IMG/VR virus record: IMGVR_UViG_3300021594_000097
Location: 1-64,000 of that record
Origin: a virus
Length of the DNA: 64,000 nucleotides
Strand: one strand, 5' to 3'
Of this stretch, positions 41,583 to 50,532 are shown piece after piece. Numbering within the stretch: position 1 is the first letter of the stretch; the number at the start of each line of letters is the position of its first letter. A model generated the notes under the pieces. That model ran no database searches. It saw only the letters and a program-made list of their open reading frames with translations, and had not been told where the DNA came from. Made by a program: the position numbers and the translations under genes.

Positions 41583-41807
41583 CTAGTTATCGGAGTCTGC
41601 GTCGTCTGCCTCTTCGTTTTGGTTAGGATATTTTTGTTTGTGCCTAGTATGTATTTCGTCCATACGTAACTTTGATAAGCGTCGAATTTCTCTAAGCCAT
41701 TTTCGACTTGCTTTGTGTGTCCGTACAGAATTGCGCTGTTCAAAAGCCTCGTTTGCCTTAAAATATTTTAAGTATGCCTGTGTTAGTTGATCGTGGGTGT
41801 CGTCCAT
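41583..41807 (-). CDS. Small conserved protein after gp46
   Basis: 74 aa, charged and helical: MDDTHDQLTQAYLKYFKANEAFEQRNSVRTH, then KWLREIRRLSKLRMDEIHTRHKQK and an acidic C-terminus (NEEADDADSDN). Overlaps the gp46 stop as TAATG, so translation is coupled. Function unknown; position suggests a partner of the gp46/gp47 nuclease or of the following nuclease-like protein. Confidence 0.6.
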   Translation of the reverse strand: MDDTHDQLTQAYLKYFKANEAFEQRNSVRTHKASRKWLREIRRLSKLRMDEIHTRHKQKYPNQNEEADDADSDN

Positions 41808-43579
41808 TACTCTACAATATCGATGTCATTTGCAAAGCTAGTAAATCCATTTTCTTTAATAACTTTAAGAATATGATTTACACGACCAATAAGTTCGTCT
41901 TTGTGAGAAATTAAAAATATATTTTTGTCTCGTTCTCGTCCAATCTTTTTAAGAACGCTTAAACTATTTTCAACTCCTGCTGTATCCATACCGCTGTCAA
42001 TTAGCTCGTCGATGAACAATAAGTTAATGTTTTGGTATAAACTTTCCCATACATCACGAAATGCAAAGCTCAATCCTAATATAAGTCTGTTTCGCTCGCC
42101 TCTGCTTAGGTTGTCAAAATCTAGATCCTGACCAAGCTGAGTAATTTGTACGTTTAGATCGTTTTGAAACTCTACTTGATGTGGTAACCCTAGCTTATCA
42201 AGATAATATGTAAGTCTATTGTTTAGGTACGCTAAGTTTTGATCAATAATCTTTTTACGAATAAAACTATCTTTGTTTGTTAACAATTTAAGTAAAAACT
42301 CTTGATGTTCTTTAAGATTATTAAGATCGTTAACAACAGACCAGTCGATAGATTGCAGTGCTGTCTGTGTTAGGTCATCAATCTGTGCTTGATACGGATC
42401 TTCTTCTGCTTGTTTATTTGTTAATGCTGTACGAAGATTATCTACGTTACCTCGGTGAGCGTATGCTTCTTTAGCAGTTTCATAATAAGTATTAGGGCGT
42501 CCATTAATGTCGCCTATGGTACTAAGTCCAAGCATAACAACTTCTAACTTACCTGCAACTTCTAATTTATAAGCGTCTGCGTCTTTAAATTCTTTTAATT
42601 TTTTTGCAAGAATTTCTTCTTTTTTATCGTCATGTAAGGGTTGTCCGCAGGTATAACACAGCGCATCTTCTAAATTTGCGATGTCTTTTTCAACCTTTTT
42701 TACAGTTTTATCAGCTTGCATTAGAGCACTCTCTAGTGTGCTTTTCTCTTTGTTTAAGGCGGTTATTTTATTGTTTAGCTCAGACCAATTAGCAAGTTTT
42801 TCATGTAGATCTAGTTCGGCATCGATGTCAAGATGCTCTAATTCCTGTATTGCTTCTTGCAATTTTGTAACATCTTGAGTCTTTTTTGCCTGCCAAGCAC
42901 GTTGAGTCTTGCCTAAATTTTCAATAGCAACATTGATTTTTTCGTTTGCGGCCTGTACAGCATTAATTTTTGCTGTTTCTTCTATAATAGCATCTTTAGT
43001 AGCACGTACTTGTTCCTTAAGAACTTCTGCCTTTACTGAAAGTAAAGTAATACCTAGCAGTTGTTCAATAATATCTCTCTGTTCATTCTGCTTCATGCTT
43101 AAGAATGGTTCAGAGTAAGTGTTTAACGCAACAATATGCTTAAACATATCGTGGCTCATACCTAGTAAATTGCTAATGTAGTTCTGTGTTTCTCTACTGT
43201 CGCCCTGACTTTCGTCAACTGATTCTTGTTCTTGGTCGTTAACATAGAACTTGAGTATGTTAGGAGAACGCCCTCTCTCTATGCGATAATCCTGCCCGTC
43301 TTTTTCAAAATGCAGTGTAACCAACATGCCCTTACTATTGGTCTTATTAATTAAATTATTTCTTTTAATGTTAGTTAACGCTGTACCATAGAGAGCATAG
43401 CTTAGTGCATTAATAATAGTAGTCTTGCCAGTACCATTGCGACTTCCGCTGTCGTCACCGCCTTGATCTAAGTTTTCGCCTAGTACTAGTGTTAGCTGTT
43501 CTTTATTAAAATCTACAGCTTGGGTCTGATTACCCACACTCATAAAATTCTTTACAGTTAAATCTTTAATTTTTAGCAT
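41807..43579 (-). CDS. gp46: Recombination nuclease subunit gp46 (Rad50/SbcC-like ATPase)
   Basis: 590 aa, near the T4 length (560). ABC-type ATPase that partners gp47 in degrading DNA ends for recombination-dependent replication. Walker A: GENLDQGGDDSGSRNGTGKTT (Lys at about residue 52). Two coiled-coil arms (about 185-300 and 315-400) flank a zinc hook with CYTC (Cys308 and Cys311). The ABC signature is LSRGERNRLILGLSFAFRD and Walker B is INLLFIDELIDSGMD. The gene begins 1 nt after the gp47 stop. Ribosome site is within the gp47 end, so it is probably coupled. Confidence 0.95.
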   Translation of the reverse strand: MLKIKDLTVKNFMSVGNQTQAVDFNKEQLTLVLGENLDQGGDDSGSRNGTGKTTIINALSYALYGTALTNIKRNNLINKTNSKGMLVTLHFEKDGQDYRIERGRSPNILKFYVNDQEQESVDESQGDSRETQNYISNLLGMSHDMFKHIVALNTYSEPFLSMKQNEQRDIIEQLLGITLLSVKAEVLKEQVRATKDAIIEETAKINAVQAANEKINVAIENLGKTQRAWQAKKTQDVTKLQEAIQELEHLDIDAELDLHEKLANWSELNNKITALNKEKSTLESALMQADKTVKKVEKDIANLEDALCYTCGQPLHDDKKEEILAKKLKEFKDADAYKLEVAGKLEVVMLGLSTIGDINGRPNTYYETAKEAYAHRGNVDNLRTALTNKQAEEDPYQAQIDDLTQTALQSIDWSVVNDLNNLKEHQEFLLKLLTNKDSFIRKKIIDQNLAYLNNRLTYYLDKLGLPHQVEFQNDLNVQITQLGQDLDFDNLSRGERNRLILGLSFAFRDVWESLYQNINLLFIDELIDSGMDTAGVENSLSVLKKIGRERDKNIFLISHKDELIGRVNHILKVIKENGFTSFANDIDIVE

Positions 43580-43580
43580 A

Positions 43581-44591
43581 TTATAGCTCGTTATAGATGT
43601 CTAGCAATAACTTTTTATTAAATTGTTCGGAGTCAATAGCACCAATTTCTTTACTAACGATTTCGTCAACACTCTCAAAGTCTTTAATATCAATTTGAGA
43701 AGTAATTTCCTCTACTTGTTTTTGAGGAATTAGTGTAATTTCTCTACAATCGTGATTTTTTATAAATGTTTCTTTGATAAATTGTGCTTCTTCGTAACTA
43801 ATAGGAAGATCCAACGTTACACGCAGATACATTTTAGGTTTGATTATTTCTTCTGTCTTGTCTAATAGGGTTGATAACTTAACTGTACGATACTTAGGAC
43901 AGTTCCACCAATTAATATACTCAGGTGGTTTATTATTTTCTCGGTCTAAAATCATCATACCGCGCTCGTCGTCGCCAGAATCAGCATAGTTGTGCGGAAA
44001 AGCGTTGCCGATGTAATGTATTTTACCCTTAACTTGACGCTTGTGGAAGTGTCCTGAAAACACATAGTCTTGGTATTCAAAATGTTCTGCTTTAAGTTCA
44101 CCGTGATCTGGCATCTGTACCATTGCATTCATATAAAAATGAGGCAATTCAAAGTGACCAAACATGTATTTTGCTTTACATACTTGTATTTTCCTCCATT
44201 CGTCGCCTACTAACCAGGGCACAAGTGCAACATCATCAACTACAGTTAGTTCGTTTACAACAGTAACACCCGGTACGTATTTGCCAAATTCTACTGAATG
44301 AATGTCTCTACGATCTTTATAATATAGATCATGATTGCCAGGAAAGTAAAAAAACTGCTCAAAGGCTGCACCTAACTTTTCTAAACTACGTAAAGTAGCG
44401 TCCATAGTGGTGATATTTAGACTGTTTCGATTATGATGCCAATCTCCGCAGAAAATTCCTGTCTCACAACCGTTTTTCTTTGCTTGATCGATGAACCAGT
44501 CTACGAATTCTTCGCAATCGTCGTTGTGTACTTTTGAATTGCCTTTAAGGCCAAAATGAATGTCTGTAAATACGGCTGCTTTTTTAAACAA
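43581..44591 (-). CDS. gp47: Recombination nuclease subunit gp47 (Mre11/SbcD-like)
   Basis: 336 aa, same size as T4 gp47 (339). Calcineurin-like phosphoesterase with metal-binding motifs in order: FTDIHFG (Asp10, His12), GIFCGDWHHNRN, YFPGNHDLYY and VFSGHFHKRQ. Works with gp46. The start codon is TTG at 44591 (TTG TTT AAA AAA), preceded by AAGAGAT; no nearby ATG fits. A near-consensus sigma-70 promoter lies just upstream (44613-44640), so it can be expressed early and independently of gp55. Confidence 0.93.
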   Translation of the reverse strand: MFKKAAVFTDIHFGLKGNSKVHNDDCEEFVDWFIDQAKKNGCETGIFCGDWHHNRNSLNITTMDATLRSLEKLGAAFEQFFYFPGNHDLYYKDRRDIHSVEFGKYVPGVTVVNELTVVDDVALVPWLVGDEWRKIQVCKAKYMFGHFELPHFYMNAMVQMPDHGELKAEHFEYQDYVFSGHFHKRQVKGKIHYIGNAFPHNYADSGDDERGMMILDRENNKPPEYINWWNCPKYRTVKLSTLLDKTEEIIKPKMYLRVTLDLPISYEEAQFIKETFIKNHDCREITLIPQKQVEEITSQIDIKDFESVDEIVSKEIGAIDSEQFNKKLLLDIYNEL

Positions 44592-44612
44592 AATAGAAAT
44601 CTCTTTTTATAT

Positions 44613-44640
44613 AGTATAGTTCTTTTAGCTGTTTTGTCAA
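44613..44640 (-). promoter_or_regulatory. Sigma-70-type promoter for gp47/gp46
   Basis: Minus strand: TTGACA (44635-44640), 16-nt spacer, TATACT (44613-44618), then gp47 at 44591. The -35 box lies within a small inverted repeat (CTGTT-GACAA-AACAG) immediately after the gp55 stop. Confidence 0.75.
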
Positions 44641-44644
44641 CAGT

Positions 44645-45472
44645 TTATTCTCCAGAATGTTCTCGTTCTCTACGCATTGCATTTTCCCATTCTCCACTCA
44701 TTTGTCTAGAATAGCTAGGGTCCATACCATTCTGCTCTAAGATATCGTCGCGAATGTTTTGATTACGTTTTTCAATATTAATTACTCTTACAAATGAATT
44801 AGTGACAGCGGCTGTATAATATGCAAAAGGATTATTTGACTTAGATTCATCAAACTGTAGACCTATTTGAGTCAATTGCAGTATAGCTTGTCCCTTCATT
44901 TCGTCGTTGTAGGTATAACCTCGAACATTACCGCGTGTAGCATAGCGTTCGCATAACTTCATCCACATAAGAGCTAATTTATTAGTAGCCTGACCGTGAT
45001 CTTTAGAAAATTTGCCTTTTTCGACAGTGCCTTTCCAATGGCTTTTTCCAACGCAATCTAATTGGTCTTCGTCGTTGTATTTCCAATGTTGGAACGGCGG
45101 AAAGTTTAATTTAGATTTTCCGTCTGCTACAGTCTTTGGATTTTTCTCTCTACCAGCTTCGTCTGGTATGTGTTCAAACGTCATAACTCGAAATATTAGC
45201 TCAGTCTTTGCAATTTTTTTATAGTCTACTTCGCAGTCTGCTTGCTTTACCTTTTCACCAGCTGTCTTTCGACGTTCATATGCTTCTTGACTTAGTCGTT
45301 TAGCTTTATTACGTTTAGCTTCTGCTATGGTTCGAATATTGATCTTATCCAAACTAGTAAGAATTATATCGTAATCAGCATATTCGGGCATTTCGTAACT
45401 GCTGTATGTGTTTTTTGATCTATGTATTTCTAGTAATAAATCTTTGTTATTTAAATAATTGACTTTTCTCAT
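44645..45472 (-). CDS. gp55: Late-transcription sigma factor gp55
   Basis: 275 aa, longer than T4 gp55 (185) because of an N-terminal region of about 130 residues of the kind seen in marine T4-like phages. The C-terminal half carries the recognisable sigma core: NKLALMWMKLCERYATRGNVRGYTYNDEMKGQAILQL, then FDESKSNNPFAYYTAAVTNSFVRVINIEKRNQNIRDDILEQNG. gp55 directs host RNA polymerase to TATAAATA promoters, many of which occur in this window. A consensus sigma-70 promoter and CGGAGAATT ribosome site precede the ATG, so it is made before late genes. Next gene downstream is gp47. Confidence 0.93.
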   Translation of the reverse strand: MRKVNYLNNKDLLLEIHRSKNTYSSYEMPEYADYDIILTSLDKINIRTIAEAKRNKAKRLSQEAYERRKTAGEKVKQADCEVDYKKIAKTELIFRVMTFEHIPDEAGREKNPKTVADGKSKLNFPPFQHWKYNDEDQLDCVGKSHWKGTVEKGKFSKDHGQATNKLALMWMKLCERYATRGNVRGYTYNDEMKGQAILQLTQIGLQFDESKSNNPFAYYTAAVTNSFVRVINIEKRNQNIRDDILEQNGMDPSYSRQMSGEWENAMRREREHSGE

Positions 45473-45492
45473 AATTCTCCGTTCGTACTACT

Positions 45493-45521
45493 ATTATAAT
45501 ATACTCACATAAAAAAGTCAA
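45493..45521 (-). promoter_or_regulatory. Consensus sigma-70 promoter for gp55
   Basis: Minus strand: TTGACT (45516-45521), exactly 17-nt spacer, TATAAT (45493-45498). The predicted start is about 12-15 nt before the gp55 ATG. The strongest host-type promoter in the window. Confidence 0.85.
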
Positions 45522-45528
45522 CTAAATA
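45521..45528 (+). promoter_or_regulatory. Weak T4-type late promoter for the baseplate operon
   Basis: ACTAAATA on the plus strand keeps the TAAATA core, 18 nt before the ATG at 45547, with AAGGAGAC in between as ribosome site. It abuts the -35 box of the gp55 promoter on the other strand. Confidence 0.4.
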
Positions 45529-45546
45529 ATGTAAGGAGACTAAGAT

Positions 45547-46344
45547 ATGACAATTGATGTAAGAAGTAGTGTTGATAACTTTATAGGGTCCGCTGGCGAT
45601 GCATTTAACAGAGCTTCGGGTTCAGTAAGTGCCGCTGCAACTAAACTAGTAACTGATTCTGGGTTTGGTAAAGCTCTACGGTCAATTGGACTGCTCCCCG
45701 GTGCAGTACCTACAACTGGTATTGCATTTACAGATGCTAATTGGGGATCTGAGACCGATCTTGACTGGAGAGTTCGTTTATCCATACCACAGCTTTACAA
45801 AAGCAGTCCGCTTTTACAGCCGTTGTTAGAAACTAACGGTTTCTGTTTTCCTTACACTCCTCAAATTATTATAGAACATCAAGCAAACTATAACGCATTA
45901 ACACCGACGCATAGTAATTATCCTTTTCCTGCTTATCAGAACAGTCAAGTGAGTGCAATGACAATTATTGGAGAGTTTCTAATAGAGAATCCAAGAGAAG
46001 GCGAATATTGGGTAGCCGCAGTACATTATTTGCGATCAATTACAAAAATGGCGTACGGTGCAAGTTCAAATCAAGGTAGTCCTCCTCCAGTAGTTAAATT
46101 AAACGGATACGGTGATTACGTTTTTAAAAATGTACCTGTAGTAGTAACAATGTTTACAGTAGATTTGCCTAATGATGTTGACTACATACAAGTAGGCTTA
46201 GGCGAAAACGGCTCTTGGGTACCAACAAGAAGTCAGATGTCTGTAACCGTGCAACCACTATACAGTAGAAAAAGTGTTACACAATTTAGTCTTGATGCAT
46301 TTGTTAATGGTTCGTATGTTGTTAATGGAAAAGGATTTATTTAA
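45547..46344 (+). CDS. gp48: Baseplate tail-tube cap/initiator protein (gp48-like)
   Basis: 265 aa. Residues 1-60 are low-complexity (SVDNFIGSAGDAFNRASGSVSAAATKL). The body (about 75-265) looks like a tail-tube-fold protein: DLDWRVRLSIPQ, FPYTPQIIIEHQANY, FPAYQNSQVSAMTIIGEF, EGEYWVAAVHYLRSITKMAYG, GSPPPVVKLNGYGDYVF and PNDVDYIQ. In marine T4-like phages this protein is the tube cap/initiator gp48 (gp54 is a related alternative). It caps the hub before tube polymerisation. Clear AAGGAGAC ribosome site. Overlaps the next gene as TAATG. Confidence 0.6.
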   Translation: MTIDVRSSVDNFIGSAGDAFNRASGSVSAAATKLVTDSGFGKALRSIGLLPGAVPTTGIAFTDANWGSETDLDWRVRLSIPQLYKSSPLLQPLLETNGFCFPYTPQIIIEHQANYNALTPTHSNYPFPAYQNSQVSAMTIIGEFLIENPREGEYWVAAVHYLRSITKMAYGASSNQGSPPPVVKLNGYGDYVFKNVPVVVTMFTVDLPNDVDYIQVGLGENGSWVPTRSQMSVTVQPLYSRKSVTQFSLDAFVNGSYVVNGKGFI

Positions 46345-46646
46345 TGGCAGCTTATGTTAATACATCTCCGTGGCACGTTACTCCTATTATAAATGAATTT
46401 TATCTAGACATTTTAGAAATAAGACCAATACCTGCTGAGAATGACGATATAAAATATGTTGTACAGACACAGTATGCATACAGACCAGATTTGCTAGCCT
46501 ACGACCTGTACGGAACAACTAAGTTATGGTGGGTATTTTCTCAACGTAACATGGATATAATTAAAGATCCTATTTACGATTTAGTACCAGGTATAGAAAT
46601 TTATCTACCAAAAGGTCCTAATTTATCTAGACAACTAGGAGTCTAA
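46344..46646 (+). CDS. gp53: Baseplate wedge protein, gp53-like
   Basis: 100 aa. Contains YAYRPDLLAYDLYGTTKLWWVFSQRNMDIIKDPIYDLVPGIEIYLP. The run RPDLLAYDLYG-(x)-LWWVF and the closing G-x-x-I-x-(L/I)-P correspond to the LysM-like core of gp53-type wedge proteins (T4: RPEELANAIYGNPQLYWVL). T4 gp53 is 196 aa; this is a short form. It should join wedge components to the hub. TAATG overlap on its left; its stop lies 3 nt before the next TTG start. Confidence 0.6.
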   Translation: MAAYVNTSPWHVTPIINEFYLDILEIRPIPAENDDIKYVVQTQYAYRPDLLAYDLYGTTKLWWVFSQRNMDIIKDPIYDLVPGIEIYLPKGPNLSRQLGV

Positions 46647-46648
46647 CA

Positions 46649-49096
46649 TTGGTCACCCAAGTAAACGCCAACGGTAACCCTGTACTTACCCCTGGGGGTA
46701 ATACAATAACTACCACTGCATCTAATCTAGTGCAGTCTAGTATAAACACTAGCGGAAGCATTGCATTAGGAACAGCAAATGTTGTTGTTGGCGGCGCAGC
46801 GTCTGCTGTAGTAGGAGTTGCAGGTGCTGTGGTAGGAGCAGCAATTAAACCTGTAGTTGATGTAGCACGTCAAGTTAACACAGTTGTTGAATTAATTCAA
46901 AATCCTACTTTGGGAGGCGCCCTGGCGCTCTTAGGACGCGGATTTCCACCTTACAGAAATGAACTAGACCAATTTGCTAGTTACAATTATATTTTTACTC
47001 TGTCGTGTTTGACTAATTTAGAATTAAACTATCCGTTAAGTTACAGAACAGTTGGCCCTTTAATACAAATAATTAGAAGCGGAGGCACTGGTGGAAAAAA
47101 ACTTCCCACTATATATGAGACAGACGGAGTAGTTGAATTTTTTATTGATGATGTAACAATTGATTCATATATTGCACCTAATTCTAGGACTAGACATTCT
47201 AACGCAATGGCGATTAATTTTAATGTAATTGAACCATACAGTATGGGCCAGTTTTTACAGAATCTTAGAACAGCGGCATTAGTTGCTGGACATTTAAATT
47301 ATATTGAAGCACCGTTTTTATTATCAGTAGAATTTATTGGTTACGATGATGAGGGTAATATTAAATCACCGTTCTTTTCAAAGAGGCATATTCCAATTAA
47401 ACTTATTAAAGCTGATATGAATGTCACCGAAGCTGGCGCAGTTTACAGCGTGTCTGCGGTTCCATATAATGAAATAGCCTTAACAAATACTAATAGAGAA
47501 GCAAAAACAGACGTTGACGTTAGAGGATCAACAGTAGGTGAAATTTTACAATCAGGACCTAATAGTTTAACCAGCGTGTTAAATGAGACAATGATTAAAC
47601 TTCAAGAAGCAGGCCAAGTCAATACTGCTGATCAATATGTGATTAGTTTTCCTAAAGGTGATTTTATCTCTAGCGCAGTAGGCGGAGTTACTAGTTCTAC
47701 AAGTGCTGTTACATCGTCGTCTAGCACACGCCAGCAACTGTACGAAGCACTCACTGGAATTAAAGGAGGAAACATTCCTCCAGAGTTTGAAAAAAAATTA
47801 CAAGAATTAAAAGGGGTGTCAATCACAAGATCAGCTCTTGGTGAGGCTGTTCGTGCCGAAGCCAATGCACAAGTTTCTTGGAACGATATAGGCAGTTCTA
47901 AAATTGTTAAAAGTTTCTTAGACGGCGGAAAAATGCCATTTGCAGAACCTTCTTTTGTTGAGATGCAGGATAATAAAGGTCATATACTGCGTGGCGCAAT
48001 GCAGACTAGCGATGAAAACAGAAAGTTTACATTTAAGTCTGGAACTACTATTGAAGAAATGATCGAAGAAGTTATTTTAAGCAGCGACTATGCTAGAAAA
48101 TTTGTTGAGAAAACAGCAGATGCTAAAGGCAAAATAACATGGTTTAGAATTGAAACTCATGTTTACAATGTAACAGATTGGACAACTGTAGGACAAATAG
48201 GAAGGAGTCCTCGAATATTCGTATATAGGATCTTGCCTTTTAAGATTGACGCCGCAAAGATTGAAGGATCTAAACCTAACGTATTTAAATCGTTAATTAA
48301 ACAGTCTAGTGCTATTAAAGCATATAACTACATTTACACTGGACAAAATATCGATATTATTAATTTTGATTTAAATTTTGATCTATCATTTTTTACTAAT
48401 ATTTCAACTACTAGAGGCCAAATGCAGGCTGGTAGTAAAAAACCAGATGGTATGGCAGCTGGTACACCTGATCCTAATTTTGTAGGCCCGTTACCAGTTC
48501 CGTCTCCTGCGCCTGCTGAAGGTTCAGCAGCAGTTAATAATTCAACAGGTCCTCAGACAGGTAAAAAAGGTGGCGGCGCTAAAGAACACGTTGAGAATTC
48601 TATAGCTAGAATGTTTAATGATTCTATATTAAACAGTGATGCAGATTTAATTAATGTAAAATTAACAATACACGGAGATCCCTTTTATATTATAGACGCA
48701 GGTTTAGGAAATTATTTAGGAATTGAAAATCCAATAAACGAAGCAATAACTATAGAAGGATCGTTAAATCCTAGAAAAGGTGAAGTAGATGTAGTTTTAA
48801 ATTTTAGAACTCCTATAGACTATGATGGCGAAGACGGCTTTGTGAAATATCCTCTAGGAGGGTTTTTACCTATAGGTATGTTTAGCGGAGTATATCAAGT
48901 TATTTTAGTAAACAACAAGTTTAGTAAAGGTCAATTTACACAAGAATTAGACCTAGTGCGAAAACGTGGCCAAGACTTAACATTAGAGGGCCTTGCAAGT
49001 TCAGCAGTATCATTATTTAAAGATGCTAAGGCACTAGTAACTGGATCTAAGAAAAATCAAATAGATGAAAAAGACGCAAATGCAGGACCTCCATAA
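46649..49096 (+). CDS. Large baseplate hub protein (possible gp27 counterpart)
   Basis: 815 aa from a TTG at 46649; AGGAG lies seven bases upstream. Residues about 28-75 are an Ala/Gly/Val-rich hydrophobic run (VVVGGAASAVVGVAGAVVGA). Residues about 90-290 look like a tube-type beta domain (FASYNYIFTLSCLTN, IDDVTIDSYIAP, SMGQFLQNLRTAA). A middle helical/linker region follows, and the end (VYQVILVNNKFSKGQFTQELDLVRKRGQD) resembles hub proteins such as gp27/gpD. It precedes gp5 directly with a TAATG overlap, as gp27 partners gp5. T4 gp27 is 391 aa, so this is much longer. Exact equivalence is uncertain. Confidence 0.5.
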   Translation: MVTQVNANGNPVLTPGGNTITTTASNLVQSSINTSGSIALGTANVVVGGAASAVVGVAGAVVGAAIKPVVDVARQVNTVVELIQNPTLGGALALLGRGFPPYRNELDQFASYNYIFTLSCLTNLELNYPLSYRTVGPLIQIIRSGGTGGKKLPTIYETDGVVEFFIDDVTIDSYIAPNSRTRHSNAMAINFNVIEPYSMGQFLQNLRTAALVAGHLNYIEAPFLLSVEFIGYDDEGNIKSPFFSKRHIPIKLIKADMNVTEAGAVYSVSAVPYNEIALTNTNREAKTDVDVRGSTVGEILQSGPNSLTSVLNETMIKLQEAGQVNTADQYVISFPKGDFISSAVGGVTSSTSAVTSSSSTRQQLYEALTGIKGGNIPPEFEKKLQELKGVSITRSALGEAVRAEANAQVSWNDIGSSKIVKSFLDGGKMPFAEPSFVEMQDNKGHILRGAMQTSDENRKFTFKSGTTIEEMIEEVILSSDYARKFVEKTADAKGKITWFRIETHVYNVTDWTTVGQIGRSPRIFVYRILPFKIDAAKIEGSKPNVFKSLIKQSSAIKAYNYIYTGQNIDIINFDLNFDLSFFTNISTTRGQMQAGSKKPDGMAAGTPDPNFVGPLPVPSPAPAEGSAAVNNSTGPQTGKKGGGAKEHVENSIARMFNDSILNSDADLINVKLTIHGDPFYIIDAGLGNYLGIENPINEAITIEGSLNPRKGEVDVVLNFRTPIDYDGEDGFVKYPLGGFLPIGMFSGVYQVILVNNKFSKGQFTQELDLVRKRGQDLTLEGLASSAVSLFKDAKALVTGSKKNQIDEKDANAGPP

Positions 49097-50520
49097 TGTC
49101 AACTGATTCAAGAACTGCCCCTAGAGAGCAAAACCCTTCCGGCATATATGTAGGAATGGTAGTTAGTCATCTCGATACAAAGTTTATGGGGTCTTTAGAA
49201 ATTGAACTATTAAAGTCAACAGAGTCGGGTAACTTAACAAGACGCACAGGACAAATTGTTCAAGCAAAATACATGAGTCCTTTTTACGGAATAACACCGT
49301 ATAAAGATATGACCAAAAATAGTGGTTATGCTAATACACAAAAAAGTTACGGATGGTGGGCAATACCTCCTGATCCTGGCTCATTAGTGCTTGTGTTGTT
49401 CACAGAAAATAATTTTGGTAATCCGTATTGGATAGGCTGCGTACAAGACGAATATACAAATTTTATGTTACCAGGGTATGCTGCTACCACGTTCAATGAT
49501 TTCGACAAAGCTACTGCTTTACCAGTTGGTGAATATAATAAAAAAGTAGAAACTGCCTCGGGTAGAGATCCTACAAAATTTATTAAACCGTACAACAACA
49601 TTGCATTTGACCAACTTGAAATCCAAGGCCTTACAGCTGACCATATAAGAGGAACAACAACCTCTAGTGCTAGAAGAGAAGCACCTAGTATGGTGTTTGG
49701 AATGTCAACCCCGGGCCCATATGATGTAAAAGGACCAAAAGCTGAATACGGGCCTCAAGGCTCAAGAATTAACGTGCCATTTAATCGATTGGGGGGTAGT
49801 TCGTTTGTAATGGACGATGGAGACATGAGTCTTCTTCGTAAGAAGCCACCCAGCGGAACCGACGCTGGCCCATTAGAATATGCTAGTGTAGAAAACGGAG
49901 AAAAAGACGGCAACGTACTTCATCCTGCAAATGAGCTAGTGCGAATTAAAACAAGAACAGGTCATCAAATTGTATTTCATAACTCTGAAGATTTAATTTA
50001 CATTTCCCACGGTAGCGGTAACAGTTGGATTGAAATGACTGGCAACGGCAAAATTGATATTTACGCTAAAGATTCAATCAGTGTACATTCAGAAAATGAT
50101 CTTAATTTTTCAGCAGGTAGAGATATTAACTTTAGAGCAAAAAATAATATTAATGCAACAGCTGGTGCTAATGTTTTTGTAAAAGCCATAGAAAATATAG
50201 AACTTAAAGCAGACAAAGATGGCAGAATATATGCCAAAGGCAGTACACATATTAGAGCTGAATTAGATCATATTGAAACTACAGTCAAAGGCAAAATTTT
50301 TATGAATAGCTCAGTTACGGCAATTCAAGCAAAGGATGCATTTATACCTAAAAGAGTTCCTCAACACGAACCGTGGAGAGAACACGAAAATCTTAACCCT
50401 AAGGATTTTACACCAGAGCAGACTAAAGCGATTAGTCCTACAGAAGAAGATCCAGATGCAGTACTACCGCCATTTAATTTTCCACCAATCGCTGACACAT
50501 TTAAGAAGCCTACAAAATAA
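49096..50520 (+). CDS. gp5: Baseplate hub spike gp5 (VgrG-like) without lysozyme domain
   Basis: 474 aa. The N-terminal OB-fold region includes GIYVGMVVSHLDTKFMGSLEIEL and YGWWAIPPDPGSLVLVLF and FGNPYWIGCVQD. C-terminal part (about 280-415): RIKTRTGHQIVFHNSEDLIYISHGSG, then repeats DIYAKDSISVHSENDLNFSAG, NINATAGANVFVKAIENIELKA of the triple-stranded beta-helix spike. T4 gp5 is 575 aa and has a lysozyme domain between these parts; here that segment (about 140-275) is short and shows no lysozyme motif. The protein therefore pierces the envelope but probably does not cut peptidoglycan. Confidence 0.88.
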   Translation: MSTDSRTAPREQNPSGIYVGMVVSHLDTKFMGSLEIELLKSTESGNLTRRTGQIVQAKYMSPFYGITPYKDMTKNSGYANTQKSYGWWAIPPDPGSLVLVLFTENNFGNPYWIGCVQDEYTNFMLPGYAATTFNDFDKATALPVGEYNKKVETASGRDPTKFIKPYNNIAFDQLEIQGLTADHIRGTTTSSARREAPSMVFGMSTPGPYDVKGPKAEYGPQGSRINVPFNRLGGSSFVMDDGDMSLLRKKPPSGTDAGPLEYASVENGEKDGNVLHPANELVRIKTRTGHQIVFHNSEDLIYISHGSGNSWIEMTGNGKIDIYAKDSISVHSENDLNFSAGRDINFRAKNNINATAGANVFVKAIENIELKADKDGRIYAKGSTHIRAELDHIETTVKGKIFMNSSVTAIQAKDAFIPKRVPQHEPWREHENLNPKDFTPEQTKAISPTEEDPDAVLPPFNFPPIADTFKKPTK

Positions 50521-50532
50521 GGTAAATATATT

